This document shows positions 36,091 through 44,919 of a DNA stretch of 64,000 bases, piece after piece. The DNA lies in the NCBI RefSeq assembly GCF_004340785.1, contig NZ_SLXS01000004.1:425715-489714 (forward strand), written 5' to 3'. Under the pieces are notes generated by a model, which was not told the origin of the DNA, searched no databases, and saw only the letters and a program-made list of their open reading frames with translations. This DNA is from Tumebacillus sp. BK434 (GTDB lineage Bacteria > Bacillota > Bacilli > Tumebacillales > Tumebacillaceae). Position numbers and translations under genes: made by a program. How positions within the stretch are numbered: position 1 is the stretch's first letter; the number at the start of each line of letters is the position of its first letter.

Positions 36091-36985
36091 TAGGTGAGTC
36101 TTCTTCATGGCTGCCTCCGAGTTCGGCGACCAGCATGCCGCCGAGGATGAGCAGGCAGCCGATCACCTGCAGCGTCCCGAGGCGGTCGCCCGCCCACAGG
36201 TAGCCGGTCAGCGCCGCAAACACCGGTTCGGTGGCGAAGATCAGCGCCGTGCGCGTCGGCGTGGTGAACTTCTGGAACTGGTTCTGCGCGACGAACGCAA
36301 ACGCCGTCGCGATCACCGAACAGATCAACAGCGCCGAGAACACGGTGATGTCAAACAGCACATCCTTGCTGAACGACGCCCCGACATCCTCGAACAGCAG
36401 CCCGCCGATCATGTTGAACACGCCACAGGAAACGACCTGCACAAACGCAAACGGCAAAGCATGATACCGCGCCGTAAATTTCCCGACCAGCGTGATATGC
36501 AACCCGTAACAGATCGCGCAGCAGAAGACCAGCGCGTCACCCAAGTTGATCTGAAACTGGTTGAGCGACAGCATGGCCAGCCCGGCGGTCGCGATGACAA
36601 CGCCGACCACCGCATTGCGCTTCAGCTTCTGGCGCAGGAGCCAGAGTGCGAACAGCGGCACCATCACCACCGACAGTCCGGTGATGAATCCGGCGTTCGA
36701 CGCGGTCGTGTAGAGCAGCCCGAACGTCTGAAACGCATACCCGCCGAACAGCAGCAAGCCGATCCCGATCCCGATCATCCACAGTTGCCGGGTCAGTTCT
36801 TTCAGCGTCTCCCGATAAAACACCGCCATGATCAAAAAGAGAATCAGTGCTGCGACCAGAAAACGCACGCCCAAAAAGGTGAACGGCGGCATCTTTTCTA
36901 TCGCTTCTTTGACCAGAACAAACGTAGCGCCCCACGTAAACGTGACGAAGAGCAGCACGAGGTCGGCCAGCCTTTGTTTTTTCAT
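36071..36985 (-). CDS. EamA/DMT-superfamily permease
   Basis: 304 residues from ATG 36985 (GGAGGGG nine bases upstream); the longer open frame lacks a start signal. Ten hydrophobic helices in two EamA repeats: LADLVLLFVTFTWGATFVLVKEAI..PPFTFLGVRFLVAALIL and GDALVFCCAICYGLHITLVGKF..TALIFATEPVFAALTGYLWAGDRL. The helix 9 TEPVFAALTG segment is family-typical. Exports or imports a small metabolite; substrate unknown. Last gene of the minus-strand block, about 110 bases downstream of the ABC permease gene. Confidence 0.87.
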   Translation of the reverse strand: MKKQRLADLVLLFVTFTWGATFVLVKEAIEKMPPFTFLGVRFLVAALILFLIMAVFYRETLKELTRQLWMIGIGIGLLLFGGYAFQTFGLLYTTASNAGFITGLSVVMVPLFALWLLRQKLKRNAVVGVVIATAGLAMLSLNQFQINLGDALVFCCAICYGLHITLVGKFTARYHALPFAFVQVVSCGVFNMIGGLLFEDVGASFSKDVLFDITVFSALLICSVIATAFAFVAQNQFQKFTTPTRTALIFATEPVFAALTGYLWAGDRLGTLQVIGCLLILGGMLVAELGGSHEEDSPKETSYA

Positions 36986-37094
36986 GTCTTGATGCCCCTC
37001 CACCGCTGTCAGTCTAGTACCAACATTACTGAACGGCGGAGATTTCGTCAACGCAAGAAAAGACCGCCTGGCCACAGGCAGTCTTTTTTGTCTG

Positions 37095-37916
37095 TCAATT
37101 GCGCCATTGCAGCGAGCGGTGCTCAAAATAAGCAACGGCGTGGTACATGATCGTCGAGACGATGAGTATCACGAACAAGGCGAGCATGACCAGCGTCAGG
37201 TTGAACACTTGGAAGCCGTAGATGATCAAGTAGCCGAGCCCGGCTTGCGCGACGAGGAACTCGCCGACGATCACGCCGACCCAGGACAGGCCGACATTGA
37301 CTTTCAGCGTGGACAGGATCGTCGGCAGCGACGCCGGAAAGACGACTTTTTGAAACACCTGCCAGCGCGAGCCGCCAAAGGTGTGCACCAGCTTGATCAT
37401 GTTCGCATCGACATCGCGAAACGACGTGTAGACGACGATCGTCGTGATCACCACGGAGATCGCCAACGCCATCATCACGATCGACAGAAAGCCTTGCCCA
37501 AACGCCACGATAAAAATCGGACCGAGCGCCACTTTCGGCATCGAGTTGAAGATGACGATGTACGGGTCGAGCACCCGCGCCAACACCGGCGAGGCCCAGA
37601 TCACCACGGCGAGCAGGGTGCCGGCCAGCGTGCCGAGCACAAAGCCGACGACCGTCTCCCAGACGGTGATCCACGTGTGGTGAAGCAGCGTCCCGTCGCT
37701 GAGCATGGTCAGGAACTGTCCCCAGACTTTGGACGGCTGCGAGAAGATGAAGCTGTTCACAAAGCCTTGACGGGCGCCGACCTCCCACAAGACCAGAAAG
37801 ACGGCGGCGATCAGCAACTGCACAGTGACAATCCCGATCGTCGTCAGGCGCTTCTTGCGCAGAAAAGCGGCGTGGTCGGGCGTCTTGGCGCCGCGGGTCA
37901 AGAGATTAGTCTTCAT
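37095..37916 (-). CDS. ABC transporter permease, SsuC/TauC/ThiX type
   Basis: 273 residues from ATG 37916, preceded by GGGGGGAT. About six helices and the EAA-like loop VHTFGGSRWQVFQKVVFPASLPTILSTLKVNVGLSWVGVIVGE, diagnostic of the nitrate/sulfonate/taurine permease group. The family transports sulfonates, nitrate, bicarbonate or thiamin precursors. Start overlaps the ATPase gene by 11 bases. Works with the lipoprotein at 38888 and the ATPase at 37906. Confidence 0.88.
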   Translation of the reverse strand: MKTNLLTRGAKTPDHAAFLRKKRLTTIGIVTVQLLIAAVFLVLWEVGARQGFVNSFIFSQPSKVWGQFLTMLSDGTLLHHTWITVWETVVGFVLGTLAGTLLAVVIWASPVLARVLDPYIVIFNSMPKVALGPIFIVAFGQGFLSIVMMALAISVVITTIVVYTSFRDVDANMIKLVHTFGGSRWQVFQKVVFPASLPTILSTLKVNVGLSWVGVIVGEFLVAQAGLGYLIIYGFQVFNLTLVMLALFVILIVSTIMYHAVAYFEHRSLQWRN

Positions 37917-38670
37917 CTTGCAGATCCCCCCAGACGTCACGGAACAGGGCGTGGAACTTGGCGTGCTCCCGCGCTTCAAACGGGGTGAGCTCGCGGATTC
38001 CTTCCGGGATGGTGTATGTGCTTTTGATGCTGCCGGGGTTCTTGCTCATCACGAAGACGCGGTCGCACATGGCGATCGCTTCACCCAAGTCGTGCGTGAC
38101 CAGAACGCCGGTCAGCCCTTTTGCTTTCAGCGTAGTCTGAATCAGCTCTTCGAGCTGCAGTTTGATCTGATAGTCGAGCGCCGAAAACGGCTCATCGAGC
38201 AGGATCACTTGCGGATTGGCGGCCAGGGTGCGGACGAGCGCGACGCGCTGGCGCATCCCGCCGGAGAGCTGGTGCGGGTATTTGTCTGCCGTTTCCGCCA
38301 GCCCCATCTCACGAAGCAGCACGAGCGCCTGCTCGGTGTTGGCTTGCGTTTTCTTGCCCTGTATCTCCAGTCCGAGCAGGATGTTGCCGCGGATCGTGCG
38401 CCATGGCAGCAGATAGTCCTGCTGCAGCATGTAGCCGACTTCGGGGGACGGTCCTGCGACCGGATAGGTGTTGACGCGCACCTCGCCCTGCGTCGGAAAG
38501 AGCAGTCCTGCGATCAGGGAGAGGATCGTGCTTTTGCCGCAGCCGCTCGGCCCGACCAGCCCGATCAGTTCGCCTTCCTGCACGGCAAATTCGATGCCCT
38601 GAAGCGCCGTCGTTTCGCCGGAGACGGTGATGTACTTTTGATTCACTCCTGTAAACGAAATCGCTGCCAT
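37906..38670 (-). CDS. ABC transporter ATPase, SsuB/TauB/ThiZ type
   Basis: 254 residues from ATG 38670 (GAGG eight bases upstream). Walker A GLVGPSGCGKSTILSLIAGL, Q-loop QQDYLLPWRTIRGN, signature LSGGMRQRVALVRTLA, Walker B VILLDEPFSALD, and H-loop VTHDLGEAIAMCDRV. The LLPW..RGN form is characteristic of the SsuB/TauB group. Powers import with the adjoining permease. A ~215-base gap separates it from the binding-protein gene. Confidence 0.9.
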   Translation of the reverse strand: MAAISFTGVNQKYITVSGETTALQGIEFAVQEGELIGLVGPSGCGKSTILSLIAGLLFPTQGEVRVNTYPVAGPSPEVGYMLQQDYLLPWRTIRGNILLGLEIQGKKTQANTEQALVLLREMGLAETADKYPHQLSGGMRQRVALVRTLAANPQVILLDEPFSALDYQIKLQLEELIQTTLKAKGLTGVLVTHDLGEAIAMCDRVFVMSKNPGSIKSTYTIPEGIRELTPFEAREHAKFHALFRDVWGDLQDED

Positions 38671-38826
38671 CGCCTTCACCTCACTTTGAAGATTTCTTAC
38701 AGCCTATGGGCGGTGCCCAATTTTGGTGCAAGGAAATCATGTCTTTCCTTGCCTGTCCAGGTATAAAGCAGGAAAAAAGAGAGAAGATAGTAGGGAAACC
38801 CATATTTCTCCTCTCCTTTTCTTGAT

Positions 38827-38860
38827 AGCCTCTTCTCAAAATGAGAAGAGGCTCTTTTTT
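38827..38860. promoter_or_regulatory. strong stem-loop between binding-protein and ATPase genes
   Basis: An 11-bp perfect stem AGCCTCTTCTC / GAGAAGAGGCT with a 5-base loop. The T-run is on the plus strand, where no gene would need it. On the minus-strand transcript it has no U-tract and is more likely a 3'-end stabiliser, allowing more of the binding protein than of the membrane genes to be made (inference). Confidence 0.5.
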
Positions 38861-38887
38861 ACAAGTTCTGACTGTGTGAGCTTGCTC

Positions 38888-39898
38888 CTAGTTTGCTTTC
38901 GCTTTTTCTGCGAAAGTGGTGTTCACAAGGTCGGTATACGTGACGTCCGATTTCAGTTCGCCGGCGTCTTTCATGATTTTTTTCATGTTGTCAAATTCCT
39001 CCTGGTCGATCAGCGGGTCTTTGGCCCAGCCGTCCGACTCCTGATAGCGCTTGACGACGGCGGCGACGATCTCCGGGTCGACGCCTTCGAAGTAGGGGAG
39101 GATGATCTTGGCGACTTCTTGCGGCGTGGCGGAGTGGACGAAGTTTTGGGCTTTTTGCACAGCGTTGGTGAATTTCTGGAAGGTCGCTGGCTCAGACTTG
39201 ATCGTACTGGATTTGGCCATGAACACCGTATAGGGCAGCTTGCCGGAATTTTTGCCGAAAGAGGCGACAACATGGCCCTGGCCCGCTTTTTCCAAGATCG
39301 CGCCGCTCGGCTCAAACGCCTGCAGGAAGTCGCCGGTGCCGGACGCGAAGGCGGTCGCCTGGTTGTCGAACGTGATGTTCTGGATGATGTTGACGTCTTG
39401 GAACGGCTGCAGGCCGTTTTGCTTCTGGACGTATTCGGAGACCATCTCCGGCATCGAGCCTTTGCGCGATCCGATCAGGCTCTTGCCTTTGAGCATCGAC
39501 CAGTCCCAGTTGTCGATCTTGTTGCGGGCGACGACAAACGAACCGTCGCGCTGGGTGACTTGAGCGAAGTTGACGACCGGGTCGCCGGCGCCTTGCTGCT
39601 GGACGTAGACGGTCGTCTCCGCGCCGATCAGCGCCACGTCTGCCTGGTCGGCCAGCAGCCGCGTCATCGCTTTGTCGCCGCCCCAGGCGGTGTCGAGCTT
39701 GACGTCGAGGCCTTCTTCTTTGAAATAGCCTTTTTCGATCGCGACATATTGCGGCGCGTAGAAGATCGAGCGGATCACTTCGGTGACCCGCACTTCCTGC
39801 AGATCGCCTGCATCGCCGCCGCTCGGAGAGCAGGCGGTCACAGTGAGCGCAGCGGTGATCAAGCCGGCTGCGGCTACTTTTTTCCAACGTTTCTGCAC
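38888..39898 (-). CDS. ABC substrate-binding lipoprotein, SsuA/ThiY-like
   Basis: 336 residues. Lipoprotein signal VAAAGLITAALTVTACSPSGG with lipobox VTAC. Then VRVTEVIRSIFYAPQYVAIEKGYFKEEGLDVKL, LLADQADVALIGAE and YVQKQNGLQPFQDVNI, typical of the NMT1/SsuA/ThiY group. GTG start with GGAGG ten bases upstream. First gene of the importer. The ligand could be a sulfonate, pyrimidine or nitrate-like solute; sequence does not say. An AGACA/TGTCT inverted repeat (39931-39945) lies just upstream and may be an operator. Confidence 0.87.
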   Translation of the reverse strand: MQKRWKKVAAAGLITAALTVTACSPSGGDAGDLQEVRVTEVIRSIFYAPQYVAIEKGYFKEEGLDVKLDTAWGGDKAMTRLLADQADVALIGAETTVYVQQQGAGDPVVNFAQVTQRDGSFVVARNKIDNWDWSMLKGKSLIGSRKGSMPEMVSEYVQKQNGLQPFQDVNIIQNITFDNQATAFASGTGDFLQAFEPSGAILEKAGQGHVVASFGKNSGKLPYTVFMAKSSTIKSEPATFQKFTNAVQKAQNFVHSATPQEVAKIILPYFEGVDPEIVAAVVKRYQESDGWAKDPLIDQEEFDNMKKIMKDAGELKSDVTYTDLVNTTFAEKAKAN

Positions 39899-40032
39899 AG
39901 TCCCAGACCTCCTGTTTTCTAGAAGTTGATAGACAGTGTATGTCTGGGCGTTTGTCTTGGTGAATGAGCGGGATGATTTGTCGAAGGTGACAAAAAGATG
40001 TCATATTTCGTCCGTGAGTTGTACGGGAGCTG

Positions 40033-40041
40033 TGATATAAT
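40033..40041 (+). promoter_or_regulatory. extended -10 promoter of hemA operon
   Basis: TGA-TATAAT, a TGn-extended -10 without a recognisable -35, about 80 bases before hemA. Confidence 0.55.
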
Positions 40042-40118
40042 GGGGATGTTTGTATTGGACGGAGAGCTAAATGTAACAGAACATGCGGCTTTTGAGATAG
40101 ATAAGGGAGTGAGAGAGA

Positions 40119-41537
40119 ATGTACATCATGGTCGTGGGGCTGAACTTTCGGTCGGCTCCTGTTGAGATTCGCGAGCGGTTCGCCCTCCCGGCCGATGGTC
40201 TGGGGGATGCGGTCTCGCGTCTGAAGCAAAGCGGCCGCATAGCGGAAGTGGTGCTCGTCTCGACGTGCAACCGCACCGAGGTGTATGCCGTGGTGGAGGA
40301 GCGGATCGACGGGCAGGATGAGATCTACAAATTCTTGAGCGAAATGTCGGGTGTGTCGCGACAAGCTTTTTTGCCGCACCTGTACCAATATGGGGAAGGC
40401 GATGCGGTGCGCCATCTGTTCCGCGTCGCGTCCGGTTTGGATTCGATGGTGCTTGGCGAGACGCAGATTTTGGGACAAGTACGCCAAGCTTTCCTGTTTG
40501 CACAGGAGCTGCAGGCGACCGGACCGATTTTTAACAACCTGTTCCGCCGGGCGGTCACCGTCGCCAAGCGCGCGCACGCCGAGACGAAGATCGGCGAGAA
40601 CGCCGTCTCGGTCTCTTATGCGGCGGTCGAGCTGGCGAAGAAGATCTTCGAATCGCTCGATCAGAAGACGGTCTTGATCATCGGGGCGGGCAAGATGAGC
40701 GAACTGACGGCGAAGCATCTCAATGCCAACGGGGCGACCCGGGTGCTGGTCGTCAACCGCACCTATGAGCGGGCGAAAGAGCTGGCCGACAAGTTTCACG
40801 GCAAGGCGCTCGATCTGAACTCGCTGGACCTCGCGCTGAAGGAAGCGGACATCGTCGTGTCCTCGACCGGGGCGGAAGGTTATGTGGTGACCCGCGAACA
40901 TGTGCAGGCGACGATGAAGCAGCGCCGCCATCGTCCGCTGTTCTTGATCGACATCGCCGTGCCGCGCGACCTCGATCCGGAGATGAGCAAGATCGACAAC
41001 GTGTTCCTCTATGACATCGACGATCTGGAAGGCGTGATCAAGGTCAACATGGCCGAACGCCAGAAGGAAGCGGAGAAGGTCGGGGAGATCATCGGCGAAG
41101 AGCTGGCGGCGTTTAAAATGTGGCTCAATCAGCAGGAAGCGATCCCGCTGATCCACAAGCTGCGGGAAAAAGCGCTGGCGGCGCAGTCGAACCTGATGCA
41201 CAACCTGCTCAACAAGATGCCGAACCTTTCGGAAAAAGAAGTGCATACGGTCAACAAACTGACCAATGCGATGGTCAACCAGTTGATCCATGAGCCGATC
41301 AAGCAGGTCAAAGAGATGGCGGGCGAGCGGGAAGCCGAGCTGTATCTGGAGGCGTTCACCCGCATCTTCGGGCTCGAAGACGAGCAGAAAGAGCAGCAGA
41401 AGGCGGCGCAGGCGGAAGTGCGCCAGATGACCGCCGTCATCGCCGCCGCCACCCGCCAGATCGAGCAGTCCCGCCAGGAAGAAGCGGCATCTTCAGGCGC
41501 CAAGCGCTCTTTGCTGTCACGAATCGGATCGCGCTAA
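40119..41537 (+). CDS. hemA: glutamyl-tRNA reductase
   Basis: 472 residues. N-terminal VVGLNFRSAPVEIRERFAL, catalytic Cys in LVSTCNRTEVYAV, GLDSMVLGETQILGQVRQA, NADPH-binding VLIIGAGKMSELTAKHL, and C-terminal dimerisation helices. Reduces Glu-tRNA(Glu) to glutamate-1-semialdehyde, first committed step of C5 heme synthesis. First gene of hemA-hemX-sirC-hemC-hemD-hemB-hemL. The 195 bases after it hold no convincing gene. Confidence 0.97.
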   Translation: MYIMVVGLNFRSAPVEIRERFALPADGLGDAVSRLKQSGRIAEVVLVSTCNRTEVYAVVEERIDGQDEIYKFLSEMSGVSRQAFLPHLYQYGEGDAVRHLFRVASGLDSMVLGETQILGQVRQAFLFAQELQATGPIFNNLFRRAVTVAKRAHAETKIGENAVSVSYAAVELAKKIFESLDQKTVLIIGAGKMSELTAKHLNANGATRVLVVNRTYERAKELADKFHGKALDLNSLDLALKEADIVVSSTGAEGYVVTREHVQATMKQRRHRPLFLIDIAVPRDLDPEMSKIDNVFLYDIDDLEGVIKVNMAERQKEAEKVGEIIGEELAAFKMWLNQQEAIPLIHKLREKALAAQSNLMHNLLNKMPNLSEKEVHTVNKLTNAMVNQLIHEPIKQVKEMAGEREAELYLEAFTRIFGLEDEQKEQQKAAQAEVRQMTAVIAAATRQIEQSRQEEAASSGAKRSLLSRIGSR

Positions 41538-41732
41538 GCCCGCATGATGTCGTTCGGACGCTCACATTGGAACCAGCCAATGGCAGGCTCGCAGGGGTGT
41601 ACGATTCCGTGTATCGCGGGCAACTGGTATTGGAGGCGAATGGGCCGGGATGCTGTTGGGTGCGTGTGCTGTTCCTGCAGTCGCCGGATGGTTTGATACC
41701 TGATTCAGACTGGCAAGAAGGAGGTGTTCATC

Positions 41733-42551
41733 ATGCCGAAGAGTCTGTTGATGTATGATTTGATGGTCTTTTTCTACGCGATTGCCGTCGTGTTGTATTT
41801 TTGGGATTTCGTTGCGCATCGCCGGACGCTCAACCGCGTCGCGTTTGGCCTGCTGGCCGCGGTGTGGGGGCTGCAGACTTCGTTTTTCCTGACCCGGATG
41901 ACGGAGGTCGGCTATGTGCCTTTGGTGACATCGTTTGAGACGACACTCTTTTTCTCATGGCTGCTTATTTCCTTTTCACTTGTGATCAACTATTTCTATA
42001 AAATCGACCTGTTTGCATTCTTCACCAACGTCATCGGTTTTGCGATGGTGGTGTTCGATCTCTTCACCGGCGAAGGCGGTGTCCGCATCGGCGAGAACTT
42101 GCAAGGCGACCTGCTCGTCCTGCACATCACGCTGGCCTTCCTCAGCTACGCGGCCTTTTCCATCTCGTTCATCTTCTCGATCATGTACCTGATCCAATCG
42201 AAGATGCTCAAGGAAAAGCGCTGGAACAACATGTTCCGCCGCATGCCGGCGCTCGACAAGCTCGATGCCTTTACGTTCCGCCTGATCATCGTCGGGTTCC
42301 CGCTGCTGCTCGTGGCGATGATCCTCGGGGGGAACTGGTATTACATGCAATTTGGCTCGATCCTGATCCTCGACGCCAAGCCGCTCGTCTCGGTCGTGCT
42401 GCTCGGGCTGTATGTGGCCTGGCTGTACCTGCGCACCGCCAGCGGCTGGTCGGGGCGTAAGCTGGCATGGTGGAACGTCGCATCGTTTGGACTGGTCATC
42501 ATCAACTACCTGTTTGTCGGCACCTATTTCTCCGGGTTCCATAGCTGGTAA
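41733..42551 (+). CDS. hemX: HemX/CcsA-family membrane protein
   Basis: 272 residues from ATG 41733 (GGAGG eight bases upstream). Eight hydrophobic helices, with the CcsA/ResC-like signature GDLLVLHITLAFLSYAAFSISFIFSIMYLIQ and GGNWYYMQF. In B. subtilis HemX is a membrane protein that lowers the level of HemA. Placement directly after hemA supports that role. Confidence 0.92.
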   Translation: MPKSLLMYDLMVFFYAIAVVLYFWDFVAHRRTLNRVAFGLLAAVWGLQTSFFLTRMTEVGYVPLVTSFETTLFFSWLLISFSLVINYFYKIDLFAFFTNVIGFAMVVFDLFTGEGGVRIGENLQGDLLVLHITLAFLSYAAFSISFIFSIMYLIQSKMLKEKRWNNMFRRMPALDKLDAFTFRLIIVGFPLLLVAMILGGNWYYMQFGSILILDAKPLVSVVLLGLYVAWLYLRTASGWSGRKLAWWNVASFGLVIINYLFVGTYFSGFHSW

Positions 42552-42554
42552 GCG

Positions 42555-43187
42555 ATGCTGTACGGCGCATTTTTACAACTTGCGGGACGCAGTTGTCTCG
42601 TTGTCGGAGGGGGCCCGGTGGCTGAGCGCAAGATCACCGGGCTTCTCGATTGCCAGGCCGATGTGACGGTGATCGCCCCGAGTCTCACCCCGCCGCTGTT
42701 GAAGTTGGCGGAACATGGTACACTACAGTGGAAGGCACGTCCGTATCGGGCGGGCGACGCCGCCCCTTTCTTCCTGATCATCGCCGCCACCTCTTCCCGC
42801 GACGTCAATCGCGCCGTCTGCGCGGAAGGGGAGCAGCACGGTCGGCTGGTCAACGTCGTCAACGACCAGTCGATCGGCAATCTGACCGTTCCGGCGCTGC
42901 TGCGGCGCGGGCCGCTCACGGTGGGCATCTCCACGTCGGGGGCGGCGCCAGTCGTGGCCAAAAAGCTGCGCGAGGAGCTGGAGGCGTTTTTCGGACCGGA
43001 GATTCAACAGTTTTTACATCTGATGGCAGACGCCCGCACGCGCATTCTGGCCGAAGTGCCGGATGGAGCGGAGCGTGCGGACCTGCTGCGTAAATTGGCT
43101 AATTCAGAACTGCTGCAGCTCCTGCGCGCAGGCCGCACGGCCGAAGCGCACGAGCTGCTCGAACGCATACTAGGGGGACGCGGATGA
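42555..43187 (+). CDS. sirC: precorrin-2 dehydrogenase / sirohydrochlorin ferrochelatase
   Basis: 210 residues. Rossmann GGGPVAERKITGLLDCQADVTVIAP, ATSSRDVNRAVC, VNVVNDQSIGNLTVPALLRRGPLTVGISTSGAAPVVAKKLREELE, as in Met8/CysG-N/YlnF proteins. Oxidises precorrin-2 to sirohydrochlorin for siroheme. B. subtilis keeps this gene elsewhere; here it is inside the heme operon, between hemX and hemC, as in several other Firmicutes. Overlaps hemC by 4 bases. Confidence 0.9.
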   Translation: MLYGAFLQLAGRSCLVVGGGPVAERKITGLLDCQADVTVIAPSLTPPLLKLAEHGTLQWKARPYRAGDAAPFFLIIAATSSRDVNRAVCAEGEQHGRLVNVVNDQSIGNLTVPALLRRGPLTVGISTSGAAPVVAKKLREELEAFFGPEIQQFLHLMADARTRILAEVPDGAERADLLRKLANSELLQLLRAGRTAEAHELLERILGGRG

Positions 43188-44113
43188 TGAAGCATATTGT
43201 AGTCGGGACTCGAAAAAGTCCGCTGGCGCTGACCCAGACCGAATGGGTTATGGCAAAGTTGAAAGAGCATCACGCAGGGCTTGAGATCGGCATGGAGAAG
43301 ATCGTCACCAAAGGCGACCGCATTCTCGATGTCACGCTGTCCAAAGTGGGCGGGAAAGGCCTGTTTATCAAGGAGATCGAACAGGCGATGTACGAGAAGA
43401 AGATCGACTTCGCCGTACACTCGCTGAAAGATATGCCGACCGAGATGCCGGAGGGGCTGATGCTGGTCGCGATCACCGACCGTGAAGATCCGCGTGACGT
43501 GGTGATCACCCGCAGCGGCAGCACGTTTGCCGACCTGCCGATCGGCGCGCGCGTCGGCACCTCGTCGCTGCGCCGCGCGGCCCAGCTGCGACATGCCCGC
43601 CCGGACATCGAGATCGTCTCTGTGCGCGGCAACATCAACACCCGTCTTGCCAAGCTGGAAGAGCTGGAGCTCGATGCGATCGTGCTGGCAGCTGCCGGCC
43701 TCGAGCGTATGGGCTGGGCGGACAAGATCTCCGAGCGTTTGTCGACCGAGCTGTGCATCCCGGCGGTCGGGCAAGGCGCGCTGGCGATCCAGTGCCGCTC
43801 CGAAGACGAGAAGATCCGTGAGATCCTGTCGGTGCTGGACAGCGAACACACCCGCCGCATCGTCACCGCGGAGCGCACCGTGCTCGGCCGGCTCAACGGC
43901 GGCTGCCAGATTCCGATCGGCGCGTTTGCCGAAACGACGGGCGGCGAGCTGAAGCTGACCGGGATCGTCGGTTCGTCCGACGGTCTGACCCTGCTCAAAG
44001 AGACGGCGACCGGCACCGATCCGGTGGCACTGGGTCACGCGGTTGCGGAGCGGCTGATCGAAAAAGGCGCCGGCGAGATTCTCGCCAAGGTGCGCGAGGA
44101 GATCGCGCAGTGA
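43184..44113 (+). CDS. hemC: porphobilinogen deaminase
   Basis: 309 residues. VVGTRKSPLALTQTEWV, KGDRILDVTLSKVGGKGLFIKEIEQAM, VHSLKDMPTEMP, GTSSLRRAAQL, and the dipyrromethane-cofactor Cys in LNGGCQIPIGAFA. Builds hydroxymethylbilane from four porphobilinogens. Starts in the sirC stop and ends in the hemD start (GTGA). Confidence 0.97.
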   Translation: MMKHIVVGTRKSPLALTQTEWVMAKLKEHHAGLEIGMEKIVTKGDRILDVTLSKVGGKGLFIKEIEQAMYEKKIDFAVHSLKDMPTEMPEGLMLVAITDREDPRDVVITRSGSTFADLPIGARVGTSSLRRAAQLRHARPDIEIVSVRGNINTRLAKLEELELDAIVLAAAGLERMGWADKISERLSTELCIPAVGQGALAIQCRSEDEKIREILSVLDSEHTRRIVTAERTVLGRLNGGCQIPIGAFAETTGGELKLTGIVGSSDGLTLLKETATGTDPVALGHAVAERLIEKGAGEILAKVREEIAQ

Positions 44114-44907
44114 GTGCGGCCGCCGCGAAGCCATTCCTCGGCAAGCGCATCGTTGTCACCCGTTCGCGCAGTCAGGCCAGCGAGTTGAGCCGGATGATCG
44201 AGGAGCTCGGAGGCATTCCCGTTGAGTTCCCGGTGATCCGCACCGACTGGCCGGATGACCTCGAGCCGCTCGACCGGGCGCTGTCCCGGCTCGGCGAGTT
44301 CGACTGGATCATCTTGACCAGCGTGACGGGCGTGGAAATGTTTTTCGAGCGAATGAAACAAACTAAGCACGTGCTGCCGCCGGACGCGCGCGCGCGCTTT
44401 GCCGCGGTCGGCAGCAAGACGGCGGCGGCGATCGAGCGACACGGCGTGCCGGTCGCGGTGACAGCGGAGGAGTTTGTCGCCGAAGGGCTGCTCCGCGCTT
44501 TGGACGATCAGGTGCAGCCGGGGCAGCAGGTGTTGTTTCCCCGCGCCAACATCGCCCGCAAGCTGCTGCCCGATGCAATGCGTGCCAAAGGGTGTCTCGT
44601 GACGGAGGTCGACGCGTACCAGACGCTCGCTGTCACCGATGAAGTTCCGGCATTGGTTCGCGCTTTCCAGGCGAACGAGATTCACGCGGTCACGTTCACA
44701 TCGTCGTCCACCGTGAACAACTTCCTTGCCGCTTTGCAGGGGCACGACTGCCAGTCGCTGCTCCAAGGCGTGGTGCTGGCCGCGATCGGCCCGATCACGC
44801 AAGAGACGGCGGAACGCCACGGGCTGACGGTCGATGTGACGGCCGATACATATACGATTCCAGGGCTGGTCGAAGCGCTCGACCGCTTTTTCACCGCCAG
44901 CCATTAG
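44110..44907 (+). CDS. hemD: uroporphyrinogen-III synthase
   Basis: 265 residues, GTG start overlapping the hemC stop by 4 bases. KRIVVTRSRSQASELSRMIEELGG, DWIILTSVTGVEMFFERM, AAVGSKTAAAIERHG, VTFTSSSTVNNFL and LAAIGPITQETAERHGL fit the weakly conserved HemD family. Closes and inverts ring D of hydroxymethylbilane. Confidence 0.93.
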   Translation: MSAAAAKPFLGKRIVVTRSRSQASELSRMIEELGGIPVEFPVIRTDWPDDLEPLDRALSRLGEFDWIILTSVTGVEMFFERMKQTKHVLPPDARARFAAVGSKTAAAIERHGVPVAVTAEEFVAEGLLRALDDQVQPGQQVLFPRANIARKLLPDAMRAKGCLVTEVDAYQTLAVTDEVPALVRAFQANEIHAVTFTSSSTVNNFLAALQGHDCQSLLQGVVLAAIGPITQETAERHGLTVDVTADTYTIPGLVEALDRFFTASH

Positions 44908-44919
44908 GGGGACCTGCAG

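Noticed and set aside
38827..38860. Hairpin read as a plus-strand terminator
   Set aside because: There is no plus-strand gene before it; the U-tract orientation is probably incidental.
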